Virus record (IMG/VR): IMGVR_UViG_3300037805_000014
Span: 1-22,991 of that record
Length of the DNA: 22,991 nucleotides
Direction: 5' to 3' (one strand)
From: a virus
Below are positions 7,054 through 13,301 of the stretch, one piece after another. How positions within the stretch are numbered: the first letter of the stretch is position 1; the number at the start of each line of letters is the position of its first letter. The position numbers and the translations under genes are program-made. Below the pieces are notes generated by a model, which worked only from the letters and a program-made list of their open reading frames with translations, did no database searches and was not told the DNA's origin.

Positions 7054-9563
7054 AAGAAGTCCTCCAACGATACAGTGGACTCAACACTCCAACCGATAGC
7101 ATCAAAGATTGGCTCGATCGGTTTAAGGAATGTCTTTTGGAACTGGAGATCTCTATCAACATAATCATCAGCTTTGAATTCTTTAGGAAGATACTCAGGG
7201 AATGATACTACATTTGATTTGAGAGGATTGGGCATCTTCATGTATGTAAACTTAATCTTCTCTCCACTTTGAATTAATGTATGCTTATTATCGAGGTTTC
7301 TCATGTTAATAGCATCATTATATATCAACGCTCCCCTAACATGAATAGGAGTCCCTTTAGCATATATGTCACCATCCTTACCTCTCCATTTATCAATCTC
7401 TGACACACCTCTAGGGAATGATACTTCATGAGCAGCCAATGTCATGAAGTGTTCTTTAAACTTAGCAACTTCTTCTTGTGTATCAGACTCATCACCTTTA
7501 ATAATAGTCTTAAATATGTGTTTTAGTGCATCACGACAAGCAGCAGGTGTAGAAGACTTAACAGCTTCCAATCCCATAATCTTCAACTTAGGCTTAGCAT
7601 ACTGTACACCTTCATTGTTATGAACATTCAATATGTATCGTTTCTTGGCTGTCCATATTCCTTTATCAGCAATAGCCTCTCGTTTCATTACCATCTTCTC
7701 AGCAATACCACCTAATGTCTTAAATAGATCTGTGTACGCTACTTCAAGTACCTTCTCCAACTTCTCGTGACAAACTTTATCGAGGAATGCAACAGGGTTG
7801 TTAGGCTTAACAAGCTGAACGAGAGGATCCATGTTAACATAAACACTATCAGTATCAATAGCAATAATGTGATCATAATTAGTGGTCCCCATAATATCAT
7901 TCATATAACCATTCAAAGCTCTTTCAGCCCACTTAATAGTAGTCTGACCAGAAGTCGTAATAGCCTCAGCAACATCTTGATTAAAGTATCTAAAGTATTG
8001 GTTGCCCATCGCTCCATAAAGAGAGTTCATAAGAATCTTAATCGCCATCTGTTTATTCTCAGCAATGTTGATATCCTTTTCAATCTTATAGATAGCTTTC
8101 TTATCTGACTTAGCAATACCTTCCTTCTCTTGTTGATACTTCAGCATATTCTTCTTAACCACAACACGTTCAGCATATAGATCACCAATGATACGAGGAA
8201 TCGTTCCTAACTTATCATTTCTGAATCTTAACCCATTAGCAGCAAGACCTGAGTGGGGATCATTATTACGAACCTTTCCATCCATAATAGCTTGAATAGA
8301 TACTCCCCCTTCTTTCATTACAATAGTCTCGGGACTCATGTTATACTGACAAATGATGTTCGGATATAGTGAGTTCAAGTCAAATGATACTACCCAATTG
8401 TGTAGTCCTACCTGAGGAGCTTTAACATAACCACCAGGATAATCACCCTTCTCAGAATGGATATTAGGAGGAACTACAACACCACGACTTGTTAAGTCAC
8501 GATATAAGATAGAATCCCATACTCCTACAGTACCCATACATTCAGCATAGTTGATACCAGCTTTGTATGACACAACCATTGCGAGTGTGATCAGTCCCAT
8601 CTTATCTTCTAATCGTTCGATCAACTCAACGTCTTTGATGTTATAGTCGATAAACTTTTGATGGTCTTCCTTGTATAGTGTATATAGGTTAGCGTGTTCT
8701 TCATATGATAACTTACGTTCGCCTAGAACTGTATGTGCAACATGATCCAACTTGTAGGACTCTTGCTGTCCATACGAATACCCAAACTTCTTAAACAGAT
8801 CAAGGTAATCGAGAATAGCAACACCATAGATGTCCCACCAATGAATCTCTTTATTCATTATCTTAGTCTTACGTGGATGATTGTATCCCCAAGGACTTAA
8901 TCGTTTAGATTCTTTCAATGAACACACTTGAATGATTCTATTCACGAGGTACGTCATATCAAAGAACTTCACGTTCCAACCAGTTACAATGTCAGGATAG
9001 TTTAATGCCCATCGATCAATGAAGCAAGTTAATAGATGTTTCTCATCAGTACACTTTCGATAGATAACTTCACTATCCTTCATATATGATTTAGAAACAT
9101 CATAGTCATTAAGACCATACACATAGTAAGTGTTCTCTTTACTACTCTTCATAGCAACTGAGATCACTTCATAGTTTGCTTCTTCTGGTTTAGGGAAACC
9201 TTCATCAGATTGTACCTCAATATCAAGAGACAATACATTAACGATTCCACGTTTGAATTTGATTTCTTCAGGGAATTCAGATGTAATGTATTGAGATAAG
9301 AAGTTGCTCATTCCATGTAGATTGAAGTTCGAGATTTCACTCGATTCATTAATCTTGGTTTGAGCATCACTCATCGATGAGTATCTGATAGGTTTGGCGA
9401 AGTGACCATCAAGAGTCTTCCAATCGGTTGGAGTATCCACTTGATAGTACATTGTAGGTTGGAAAGGAACCTTTCTTGCTACTGCCTTGCCGTTTTCATA
9501 TCCTCTGTAGAGAATGTTATTGCCGCGTCTATAGACGCTTGTGTAGAATTTTTCATTTGTCAT
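7050..9563 (-). CDS. 43: DNA polymerase gp43 (family B)
   Basis: An 837-aa replicative polymerase with 3'-5' exonuclease. Exo I LDIE (Asp114, Glu116), Exo II GWNVKFFDMTYL (Asp202) and Exo III YNIKDVE (Asp311) are intact. Polymerase motif A is DLNSLYPNII (from 395), motif B KILMNSLYG (509-517), motif C IDTDSVY (570-575, catalytic Asp570/Asp572), then KKRY (640-643). The C-terminus, VSLEDFF, resembles the gp45-binding tail of T4/RB69 gp43. It is about 60 residues shorter than T4 gp43 (898 aa). No SD precedes ATG 9563; the early promoter is placed so that transcription would begin at the ATG itself. The 3' end overlaps the primase-like gene by 4 nt. Confidence 0.97.
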   Translation of the reverse strand: MTNEKFYTSVYRRGNNILYRGYENGKAVARKVPFQPTMYYQVDTPTDWKTLDGHFAKPIRYSSMSDAQTKINESSEISNFNLHGMSNFLSQYITSEFPEEIKFKRGIVNVLSLDIEVQSDEGFPKPEEANYEVISVAMKSSKENTYYVYGLNDYDVSKSYMKDSEVIYRKCTDEKHLLTCFIDRWALNYPDIVTGWNVKFFDMTYLVNRIIQVCSLKESKRLSPWGYNHPRKTKIMNKEIHWWDIYGVAILDYLDLFKKFGYSYGQQESYKLDHVAHTVLGERKLSYEEHANLYTLYKEDHQKFIDYNIKDVELIERLEDKMGLITLAMVVSYKAGINYAECMGTVGVWDSILYRDLTSRGVVVPPNIHSEKGDYPGGYVKAPQVGLHNWVVSFDLNSLYPNIICQYNMSPETIVMKEGGVSIQAIMDGKVRNNDPHSGLAANGLRFRNDKLGTIPRIIGDLYAERVVVKKNMLKYQQEKEGIAKSDKKAIYKIEKDINIAENKQMAIKILMNSLYGAMGNQYFRYFNQDVAEAITTSGQTTIKWAERALNGYMNDIMGTTNYDHIIAIDTDSVYVNMDPLVQLVKPNNPVAFLDKVCHEKLEKVLEVAYTDLFKTLGGIAEKMVMKREAIADKGIWTAKKRYILNVHNNEGVQYAKPKLKIMGLEAVKSSTPAACRDALKHIFKTIIKGDESDTQEEVAKFKEHFMTLAAHEVSFPRGVSEIDKWRGKDGDIYAKGTPIHVRGALIYNDAINMRNLDNKHTLIQSGEKIKFTYMKMPNPLKSNVVSFPEYLPKEFKADDYVDRDLQFQKTFLKPIEPIFDAIGWSVESTVSLEDFF

Positions 9564-9569
9564 ACAGCC

Positions 9570-9598
9570 ATTATACAGTAAATACGGAGAGAAGTCAA
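9570..9598 (-). promoter_or_regulatory. Early sigma70-type promoter of gp43, leaderless geometry
   Basis: TTGACT (9593-9598), 17-bp spacer, TATAAT (9570-9575). Counting the last T of the -10 as -7 puts +1 at 9563, the A of the gp43 ATG. There is no SD between the promoter and start. Confidence 0.82.
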
Positions 9599-9604
9599 CA
9601 AGTA

Positions 9605-9886
9605 CTACGTAATTATTTTCTGGGTTGGTGTGGCGATTTGACCTGCCATTTCAGAATGTTTGGCTGCTAGTTCAATACTAGGAACGACAACCCACATGAT
9701 GTCTGATTCTTTAATAGGCAATTCATCATATACTGCATAAGCCATATACTTCATAAATTGGATACTACCATCTTGTGTTGGTAAGATAATGTAAGGGTTA
9801 GTTACTGTGATTAGGTTTTCGGTGGAAGATTTGATGTTACAAAGTAACTCTTCACCGGAGTTTAGACGTACGATATGTGAATCCAT
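9605..9886 (-). CDS. Hypothetical small beta-rich protein (Sm-like appearance)
   Basis: A 93-aa protein starting at ATG 9886 with GGAG 8 nt upstream. The N-terminal half (VRLNSGEELLCNI, then TVTNPYIILPT) has alternating hydrophobic residues and a Gly-Glu-Glu turn like the first strands of an Sm/LSm or SH3-like barrel, but this is only a pattern resemblance. Similar small proteins occur near replication genes in cyanophage-type T4 relatives. It lies between hsp20 and gp43 and is probably transcribed from the hsp20 late promoter through the GNRA hairpin at 9908. Function unknown. Confidence 0.65.
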   Translation of the reverse strand: MDSHIVRLNSGEELLCNIKSSTENLITVTNPYIILPTQDGSIQFMKYMAYAVYDELPIKESDIMWVVVPSIELAAKHSEMAGQIATPTQKIIT

Positions 9887-9907
9887 AATATTTCTCCATT
9901 GTATAAT

Positions 9908-9923
9908 GGGGCCTTGCGACCCC
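9908..9923 (-). other. RNA hairpin with GCAA tetraloop between hsp20 and the 93-aa gene
   Basis: The minus strand reads GGGGTC(GCAA)GGCCCC: a 6-bp stem with one U-G wobble closing a GNRA tetraloop, starting just after the hsp20 stop codon. There is no U-tract after it, so it is more likely an mRNA-stabilising or processing element than a rho-independent terminator. Confidence 0.6.
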
Positions 9924-9929
9924 TTAAAA

Positions 9930-10361
9930 TTAACCTAGCAGTAGTTCTTTAGCTTTTTTACTAAATTCACCAAGGTTAATTGTTTGTGCTTTCTCTTCCT
10001 CTGGCACTTCATTTTCAAGACCAATCAATAAGACACCATCTACAATATCAGCACCAACTACCTTAATAGTTTTGGCTAATGTAAATGATCTTGTAAAGTC
10101 TCTTGTTGAAATTCCTTTATGAACATAATCAGTTATATCATCGGTAAGAAGTCTTGTACCTTTCACCGTTAATACACCCTTCTCTAAAGTCAAATCAATC
10201 TGATCTGATTTAAATCCAGCCACTGCAATTTCAATGAAGTAATGGTTTTCACCCTTCTTAATTACATTGTATGGTGGGTATGATTGTTGTTTCTGGGGGG
10301 TTTGGATCGAATCAAATAATGAATCGAAGCCGAAGAACAAATCTTTTTGAAAGTTTGTCAT
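9930..10361 (-). CDS. hsp20: Small heat shock protein Hsp20 (IbpA-like)
   Basis: A 143-aa alpha-crystallin-domain chaperone. ATG 10361 is chosen because AGGAG lies 7 nt upstream; the frame extends 13 codons further with no SD. Residues 1-30 form the Phe-rich N-terminal arm (MTNFQKDLFFGFDSLFDS). The core domain (about 35-125) has IEIAVAGFKSDQIDLTLEKG, an IbpA-type GISTRDFTRSF strand and VLLIGLE. Hsp20 holds unfolded proteins without ATP and is common in marine T4-like phages, where it may assist virion assembly. An upstream TATAAATA and a 5' hairpin suggest late expression of a stable mRNA. Confidence 0.9.
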   Translation of the reverse strand: MTNFQKDLFFGFDSLFDSIQTPQKQQSYPPYNVIKKGENHYFIEIAVAGFKSDQIDLTLEKGVLTVKGTRLLTDDITDYVHKGISTRDFTRSFTLAKTIKVVGADIVDGVLLIGLENEVPEEEKAQTINLGEFSKKAKELLLG

Positions 10362-10419
10362 GTTGTTTTCTCCTGTTAAGCGAGTTAAATTATAGAGCAA
10401 CTCATGTCACTCTTCTACT

Positions 10420-10442
10420 ATAGGACCCCGAAGGCATCCTAT
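10420..10442 (-). other. cUUCGg hairpin at the predicted 5' end of the hsp20 late mRNA
   Basis: The minus strand reads ATAGGATGCC(TTCG)GGGTCCTAT. It folds into a stem with one bulged G, closed by the very stable C(UUCG)G tetraloop, a hairpin type well known from T4 mRNAs. The late promoter at 10448-10455 predicts +1 at 10442, which is the first base of the stem. Confidence 0.7.
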
Positions 10443-10447
10443 GGGTT

Positions 10448-10455
10448 TATTTATA
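10448..10455 (-). promoter_or_regulatory. T4-type late promoter of hsp20
   Basis: Exact TATAAATA on the minus strand, overlapping the stop codon of the dNMP kinase gene and 87 nt before the hsp20 ATG. Predicted start 10442. The leader holds the cUUCGg hairpin and AGGAG. Confidence 0.65.
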
Positions 10456-11017
10456 CAAAAGATTGTGGGTTCATGAACATATCAGTCAATACAACTTTTA
10501 AATCTTCAATTGATCCATTATTATCCACCGCATAACCTTTCATAGTTACTGATTCAGTAACATGATCGATAGTCTTCTCAACTGCATCTCTTTGTATATT
10601 TAATAATGTAATACCTTCATTGTCTATCCAATCAAATTCAATTGGATATCTAATGTCTGAAATGATTATATTCTTCTCGTCAATATCATTAATCTTTTTA
10701 ATGTTCATTCGTAATGAGTAATCAGATCCATGTTCTTCAAACAACTCATCCCACCAAGATACTAATAGCTCGCGGGGTGTTATATCACCATGTCCAGTGT
10801 ATGTGTACCTGTATCCATCTTCGTGTGGAATAATCATTGTTGAATCTTTAAACTTTCTATCGTAAAACATGCTCTTTGGCATATTAAAGTGTTTAGCAGC
10901 CATCTCTTTAGGTAGATCAGCAAGAGCTACAATGGCAGCTCCCCCTAGAATCTCTGCTATAATCTCAGCAGCAGTATCTTTACCTGACCCTGCTAAACCT
11001 GTTAATGCGATTATCAT
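10451..11017 (-). CDS. Deoxynucleoside monophosphate kinase (T4 gp1-like)
   Basis: A 188-aa P-loop kinase. Walker A is GLAGSGKD (residues 7-14), directly after the first strand MIIALT, and a Walker-B-like IIISDIRYPIEFD lies near residue 118. The layout resembles T4 gp1, which phosphorylates dGMP, dTMP and hm-dCMP, though this protein is shorter (T4: 241 aa). A relaxed-specificity dNMP kinase in a phage with modified bases could also act on an unusual nucleotide; that is inference. ATG 11017 overlaps the previous stop as ATGA with little SD, so translation is coupled to the dUTPase-family gene. Confidence 0.78.
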   Translation of the reverse strand: MIIALTGLAGSGKDTAAEIIAEILGGAAIVALADLPKEMAAKHFNMPKSMFYDRKFKDSTMIIPHEDGYRYTYTGHGDITPRELLVSWWDELFEEHGSDYSLRMNIKKINDIDEKNIIISDIRYPIEFDWIDNEGITLLNIQRDAVEKTIDHVTESVTMKGYAVDNNGSIEDLKVVLTDMFMNPQSFV

Positions 11018-11505
11018 ATATACTTATCGTCGTGTGCTTTATTAGTGCCGTAATCACCATCATATGAATGAAGAGACTCTGAATCAAATGATAAGTACTG
11101 GCCAATACGTGTACCTCGTGTAAGCTTCATATCACCTACAGCAACATGCATACAACCAGCCATACACCCATCATAACCCGAATCGTATAGACCTGATGTT
11201 AAGAACACACCATTACGATTTAATGTAGATCGAGTGATAACCCAACCTGATTCATTCATACCAACTTTGATAGTATTCTCCATGATCACTTCATACAGAC
11301 CTGTTGGTAAGAACCAATTACCTTTCTCATTAGGATGCAACTCTGTAGATCCACGATGGATCTTCTCATCTTCGTTAATAGTAAATAAGTTACTTTCAAT
11401 ACGAAAGATCTTATCTACACGTAAGTCAACCGCGTTAGGTTGAACATCACCTTCTCTTACACCACTCAATTTCGACCCTGAGTTAGGTCCCATAATATGT
11501 TTCAA
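11014..11505 (-). CDS. dUTPase/dCTP deaminase superfamily protein
   Basis: A 163-aa trimeric-dUTPase-fold protein. Family marks are QPNAVDLRV (residues 22-30), TRSTLNR (91-97, Ser93 and Arg97 matching Ser111/Arg115 of E. coli Dcd), GLYDSGYDG (105-113) and IGQYLSF (134-140). The Glu that catalyses deamination in Dcd (E. coli Glu138, in LEF) is not found after the GYDG segment (CMAGCMHVA here). The Asp-x-x-Tyr of GLYDSGYDG instead matches trimeric dUTPases, so dUTP hydrolysis is more likely than dCTP deamination. The start is taken as TTG 11505, with AGGAG 7 nt upstream and a TTGA overlap with the previous stop; ATG 11493 is the alternative. Confidence 0.8.
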   Translation of the reverse strand: MKHIMGPNSGSKLSGVREGDVQPNAVDLRVDKIFRIESNLFTINEDEKIHRGSTELHPNEKGNWFLPTGLYEVIMENTIKVGMNESGWVITRSTLNRNGVFLTSGLYDSGYDGCMAGCMHVAVGDMKLTRGTRIGQYLSFDSESLHSYDGDYGTNKAHDDKYI

Positions 11506-12317
11506 ATCTCTACTCCTTCTTTCCAATTAATGAAGCTAACATTAGCCTCAACCTGATGCTGATTATACCATTCTTTTTCATTAAAGTCAACCTCTATTTC
11601 ACACTTACCAAACTCTAATCCTGTTGGAGTTTCATCGAACATGATATCATTCATACCAGCCCATACTGCTGCTGACGTATCCCAACTGTTAATGTAATAG
11701 TGGTAAGGTCTTACAAGATCAATCTCATTAGGACCATCTACCATACCAAGGAAATGTAAACGCTTCTCATCTGTATCAGCTAAGATGCCTTCATCCTCAA
11801 GATACTTCATCATGTGCCACCTTGATAAGAACCTTTGTAAGTTGTTATCTTTCTCTACACCATAAGCGTTAGGAACACCAAGAATGGATACACCGATTAG
11901 ATCGATCCAATCCTGTTTAAGTGCCCACTTAAAGGTTTCAACGTAATCATCAAAATCACCTACTTCTGACTGAGGAACGAAGAACGTTTTGTATCCTGCC
12001 TCTTTAAAGATATGACCTAACTTCTTCGCTGCATCAATAGTCTTTTGACCAGGCTCCCCAGGATAATCAGACATTACGATATAATCAGCATTGATCTGTT
12101 CAGCCATTTCTAATAGTTTATCTGAGGGATACATTGGACGACCTTGCTTGTACATCTCGAAGGCAGAATTATCTAAAATAATGTCTTTACCGTCTTGGAA
12201 GGTGTTACAATATGCAGCACCTTGCTCTTCAACAAGGTGTGCTAAGGTTAAGTGGAGACCACTTTTGTTTGCTGCGTAGCCTGCGAAGGCAGGTGGTGAT
12301 ATGTGACAAAATCTCAT
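11502..12317 (-). CDS. dpdA: DpdA-like tRNA-guanine-transglycosylase-family protein (DNA deazaguanine insertion)
   Basis: A 271-aa protein with the repeated strand-helix pattern of a TIM barrel and TGT-like anchor segments. ILDNSAFE (residues 47-54) matches the Asp-Ser-Gly/Ala-Phe region of TGT (base-binding Asp49), IGVSILGVPNAYG (141-153) the GxxxG strand, and HFLGMVDGPNEID with INSWDTSAAVWAG (209-221) the region carrying the nucleophilic Asp (Asp213). The TGT zinc site (CxCxxC) is absent. DpdA proteins exchange guanine in DNA for a 7-deazaguanine. The assignment is supported by FolE, QueD and QueE a few genes away, but the sequence is far from tRNA TGT. ATG 12317 has GGAG 8 nt upstream. Confidence 0.68.
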   Translation of the reverse strand: MRFCHISPPAFAGYAANKSGLHLTLAHLVEEQGAAYCNTFQDGKDIILDNSAFEMYKQGRPMYPSDKLLEMAEQINADYIVMSDYPGEPGQKTIDAAKKLGHIFKEAGYKTFFVPQSEVGDFDDYVETFKWALKQDWIDLIGVSILGVPNAYGVEKDNNLQRFLSRWHMMKYLEDEGILADTDEKRLHFLGMVDGPNEIDLVRPYHYYINSWDTSAAVWAGMNDIMFDETPTGLEFGKCEIEVDFNEKEWYNQHQVEANVSFINWKEGVEI

Positions 12318-12324
12318 AATGTTA

Positions 12325-12340
12325 CTCCATAATATAATTC
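12325..12340 (-). repeat. Intergenic repeat AATTATATNATGGAG, copy before dpdA
   Basis: The minus strand reads GAATTATATTATGGAG and supplies the SD (GGAG) of the dpdA-like gene. Close copies lie before gp44, queE and the DsbA-like gene. It could be a RegA or other translational operator, or a weak -10 element. Confidence 0.6.
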
Positions 12341-12377
12341 AAAATGACTTTTTATAGAAGTCTAACTATACAACGTG

Positions 12378-12569
12378 TTAGCCACCCATAGCCATAGTGA
12401 CCATATCGTCCCAATGTTTCTTTGTAGCTGCAGCACCGAAAATCTTAGTAAATTCTTTCTTCATCTTACCATGATTGTGGTTAGAGTTTTCCATATTATC
12501 AACAACCCATGCAAACATCTCTGCTTCCTTATCTTTCTTACCTTCTCTAACTTCTTTAAATGTCTTCAT
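12378..12569 (-). CDS. Small protein with MKTFKE N-terminus
   Basis: A 63-aa protein. ATG 12569 has a strong AAGGAG 7 nt upstream; upstream codons lie inside the preceding gene and have no SD. The N-terminus MKTFKEVREGKK recalls the capsid-targeting peptide seen in the 1-1820 genes, with VRE|G as an imperfect cleavage site. The rest is helical and charged (EAEMFAWVVDNMENS) and ends MAMGG. A TATAAATA lies 69 nt upstream. It might be a minor internal head protein; evidence is slight. Confidence 0.7.
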   Translation of the reverse strand: MKTFKEVREGKKDKEAEMFAWVVDNMENSNHNHGKMKKEFTKIFGAAATKKHWDDMVTMAMGG

Positions 12570-12930
12570 TTGTATACTCCTTATATGATCCGTTTTCATT
12601 ATCTTCTGACACACTAATAGTGATGTCTCTATGAGGATATTTATAATTAATAGCATCGCAAAGTGAATTAGATATCATCTCACACGACTTAAAGTCCAAT
12701 TCTAACGTAGAATCTTCATATAAGCTCTCTAACCATCTCTTGAATAGAATAAACTCAATGTCCCGATCGTCATGCTTAACTTCAATACCTACTTTAAAAT
12801 GAAAGATGTGTCTATGGTCGTAACCTAAGAACTTAACTTCACTCAACTCAGGTTCAGTCAGCGCAGCAGGGAACTTATGAATTCCTTCCTTTGTAAACCT
12901 AACCCATATCATTTGTTTTTTTATTTTCAT
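12556..12930 (-). CDS. Divergent QueD/PTPS-fold (T-fold) protein
   Basis: A 124-aa protein whose landmarks align in order with QueD: GIHKFPAA (His18) against GAHIVRNC; YDHRHIFHFKVGIEV (His39, His41) against IHGHSYVVEVFF; SCEMISN (Glu84) against PSAEAYS; and ISVSEDNENGSYKEY (Glu109) against VRVHETLSGYAES. The three His that bind zinc in this fold are thus present, but the catalytic Cys before the HxH is missing, so it may not make carboxytetrahydropterin. ATG 12930 has no SD; an early promoter places transcription start within a base of it. It overlaps the next gene by 14 nt. The fold is an inference from hand alignment. Confidence 0.65.
   Translation of the reverse strand: MKIKKQMIWVRFTKEGIHKFPAALTEPELSEVKFLGYDHRHIFHFKVGIEVKHDDRDIEFILFKRWLESLYEDSTLELDFKSCEMISNSLCDAINYKYPHRDITISVSEDNENGSYKEYTNEDI
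12638..12645 (-). promoter_or_regulatory. Candidate late promoter for the 63-aa gene
   Basis: Exact TATAAATA on the minus strand inside the 3' part of the QueD-fold gene; predicted start near 12632, 63 nt before the ATG of the 63-aa gene. In AT-rich DNA a chance match inside a gene is quite possible. Confidence 0.4.
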
Positions 12931-12937
12931 ACTATGT

Positions 12938-12966
12938 ATTATACCCTATAATGAGTTAGAAGTCAA
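12938..12966 (-). promoter_or_regulatory. Early sigma70-type promoter, near-leaderless geometry
   Basis: TTGACT (12961-12966), 17-bp spacer, TATAAT (12938-12943). The -35 overlaps the stop of the small GIY-YIG gene. Predicted +1 is 12931, one base before the ATG of the QueD-fold gene, which has no SD. Confidence 0.8.
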
Positions 12967-13301
12967 CAGCATCTGCCATATCTGCCATAACTAATGGATG
13001 ACTCATACGGATTGAAATCAACGTTGTACTTTGGTTTCAACCATTGAATGAACCCTTCTTCTTGAATCTCAATGTAAGCTTGAGTCAGGTTATTCTTTGG
13101 TTCAACTACCCACTTGAATACCCATGACTCATTTGCACGAGTGGAAGTAAGAGCTTGTCTGAACTTAGTAGGAGAATATCCTTTGCGTTGCCACTCCCTG
13201 TGGTTATTCTCTAACCACTCAAGCTTTAAAGAGGTGGATCCAACGTATACACATTGGTCTCCATCCCAAACGCTATAAACTCCTCTAGATTTGCGTTCCA
13301 T
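12963..13301 (-). CDS. Small stand-alone GIY-YIG nuclease
   Basis: A 112-aa protein that is essentially one GIY-YIG domain. GVY (residues 7-9) and YVG (19-21, VYVGSTS) form the signature hairpin, a helix with candidate catalytic Arg35 follows, then AYIEIQEEGFIQWL (Glu78-Glu82, metal-binding Glu) and KPKYNV (Asn93). No separate DNA-binding domain of the homing-endonuclease kind is present. ATG 13301 overlaps the folE stop by one base (TAATG) with AGGA upstream, so it is the third gene of a queD-folE-nuclease operon. Its size and architecture recall T4 endonuclease II (DenA, 136 aa), a GIY-YIG enzyme that attacks unmodified host DNA; that role here is inference. Confidence 0.75.
   Translation of the reverse strand: MERKSRGVYSVWDGDQCVYVGSTSLKLEWLENNHREWQRKGYSPTKFRQALTSTRANESWVFKWVVEPKNNLTQAYIEIQEEGFIQWLKPKYNVDFNPYESSISYGRYGRCC

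Noticed and set aside
7767-8108. Plus-strand 113-codon frame inside gp43
   Set aside because: Antisense to conserved polymerase motifs B and C; composition is Ser/Asn/Ile-rich as expected for the reverse of AT-rich coding sequence.
10388-10393. TATAAT just upstream of the hsp20 start
   Set aside because: No -35 at 16-18 bp; the TATAAATA at 10448 is the better promoter.
12342-12366. GACTT/AAGTC stem between the 63-aa gene and dpdA
   Set aside because: Five weak base pairs followed by a short T-run; could be chance in AT-rich DNA.
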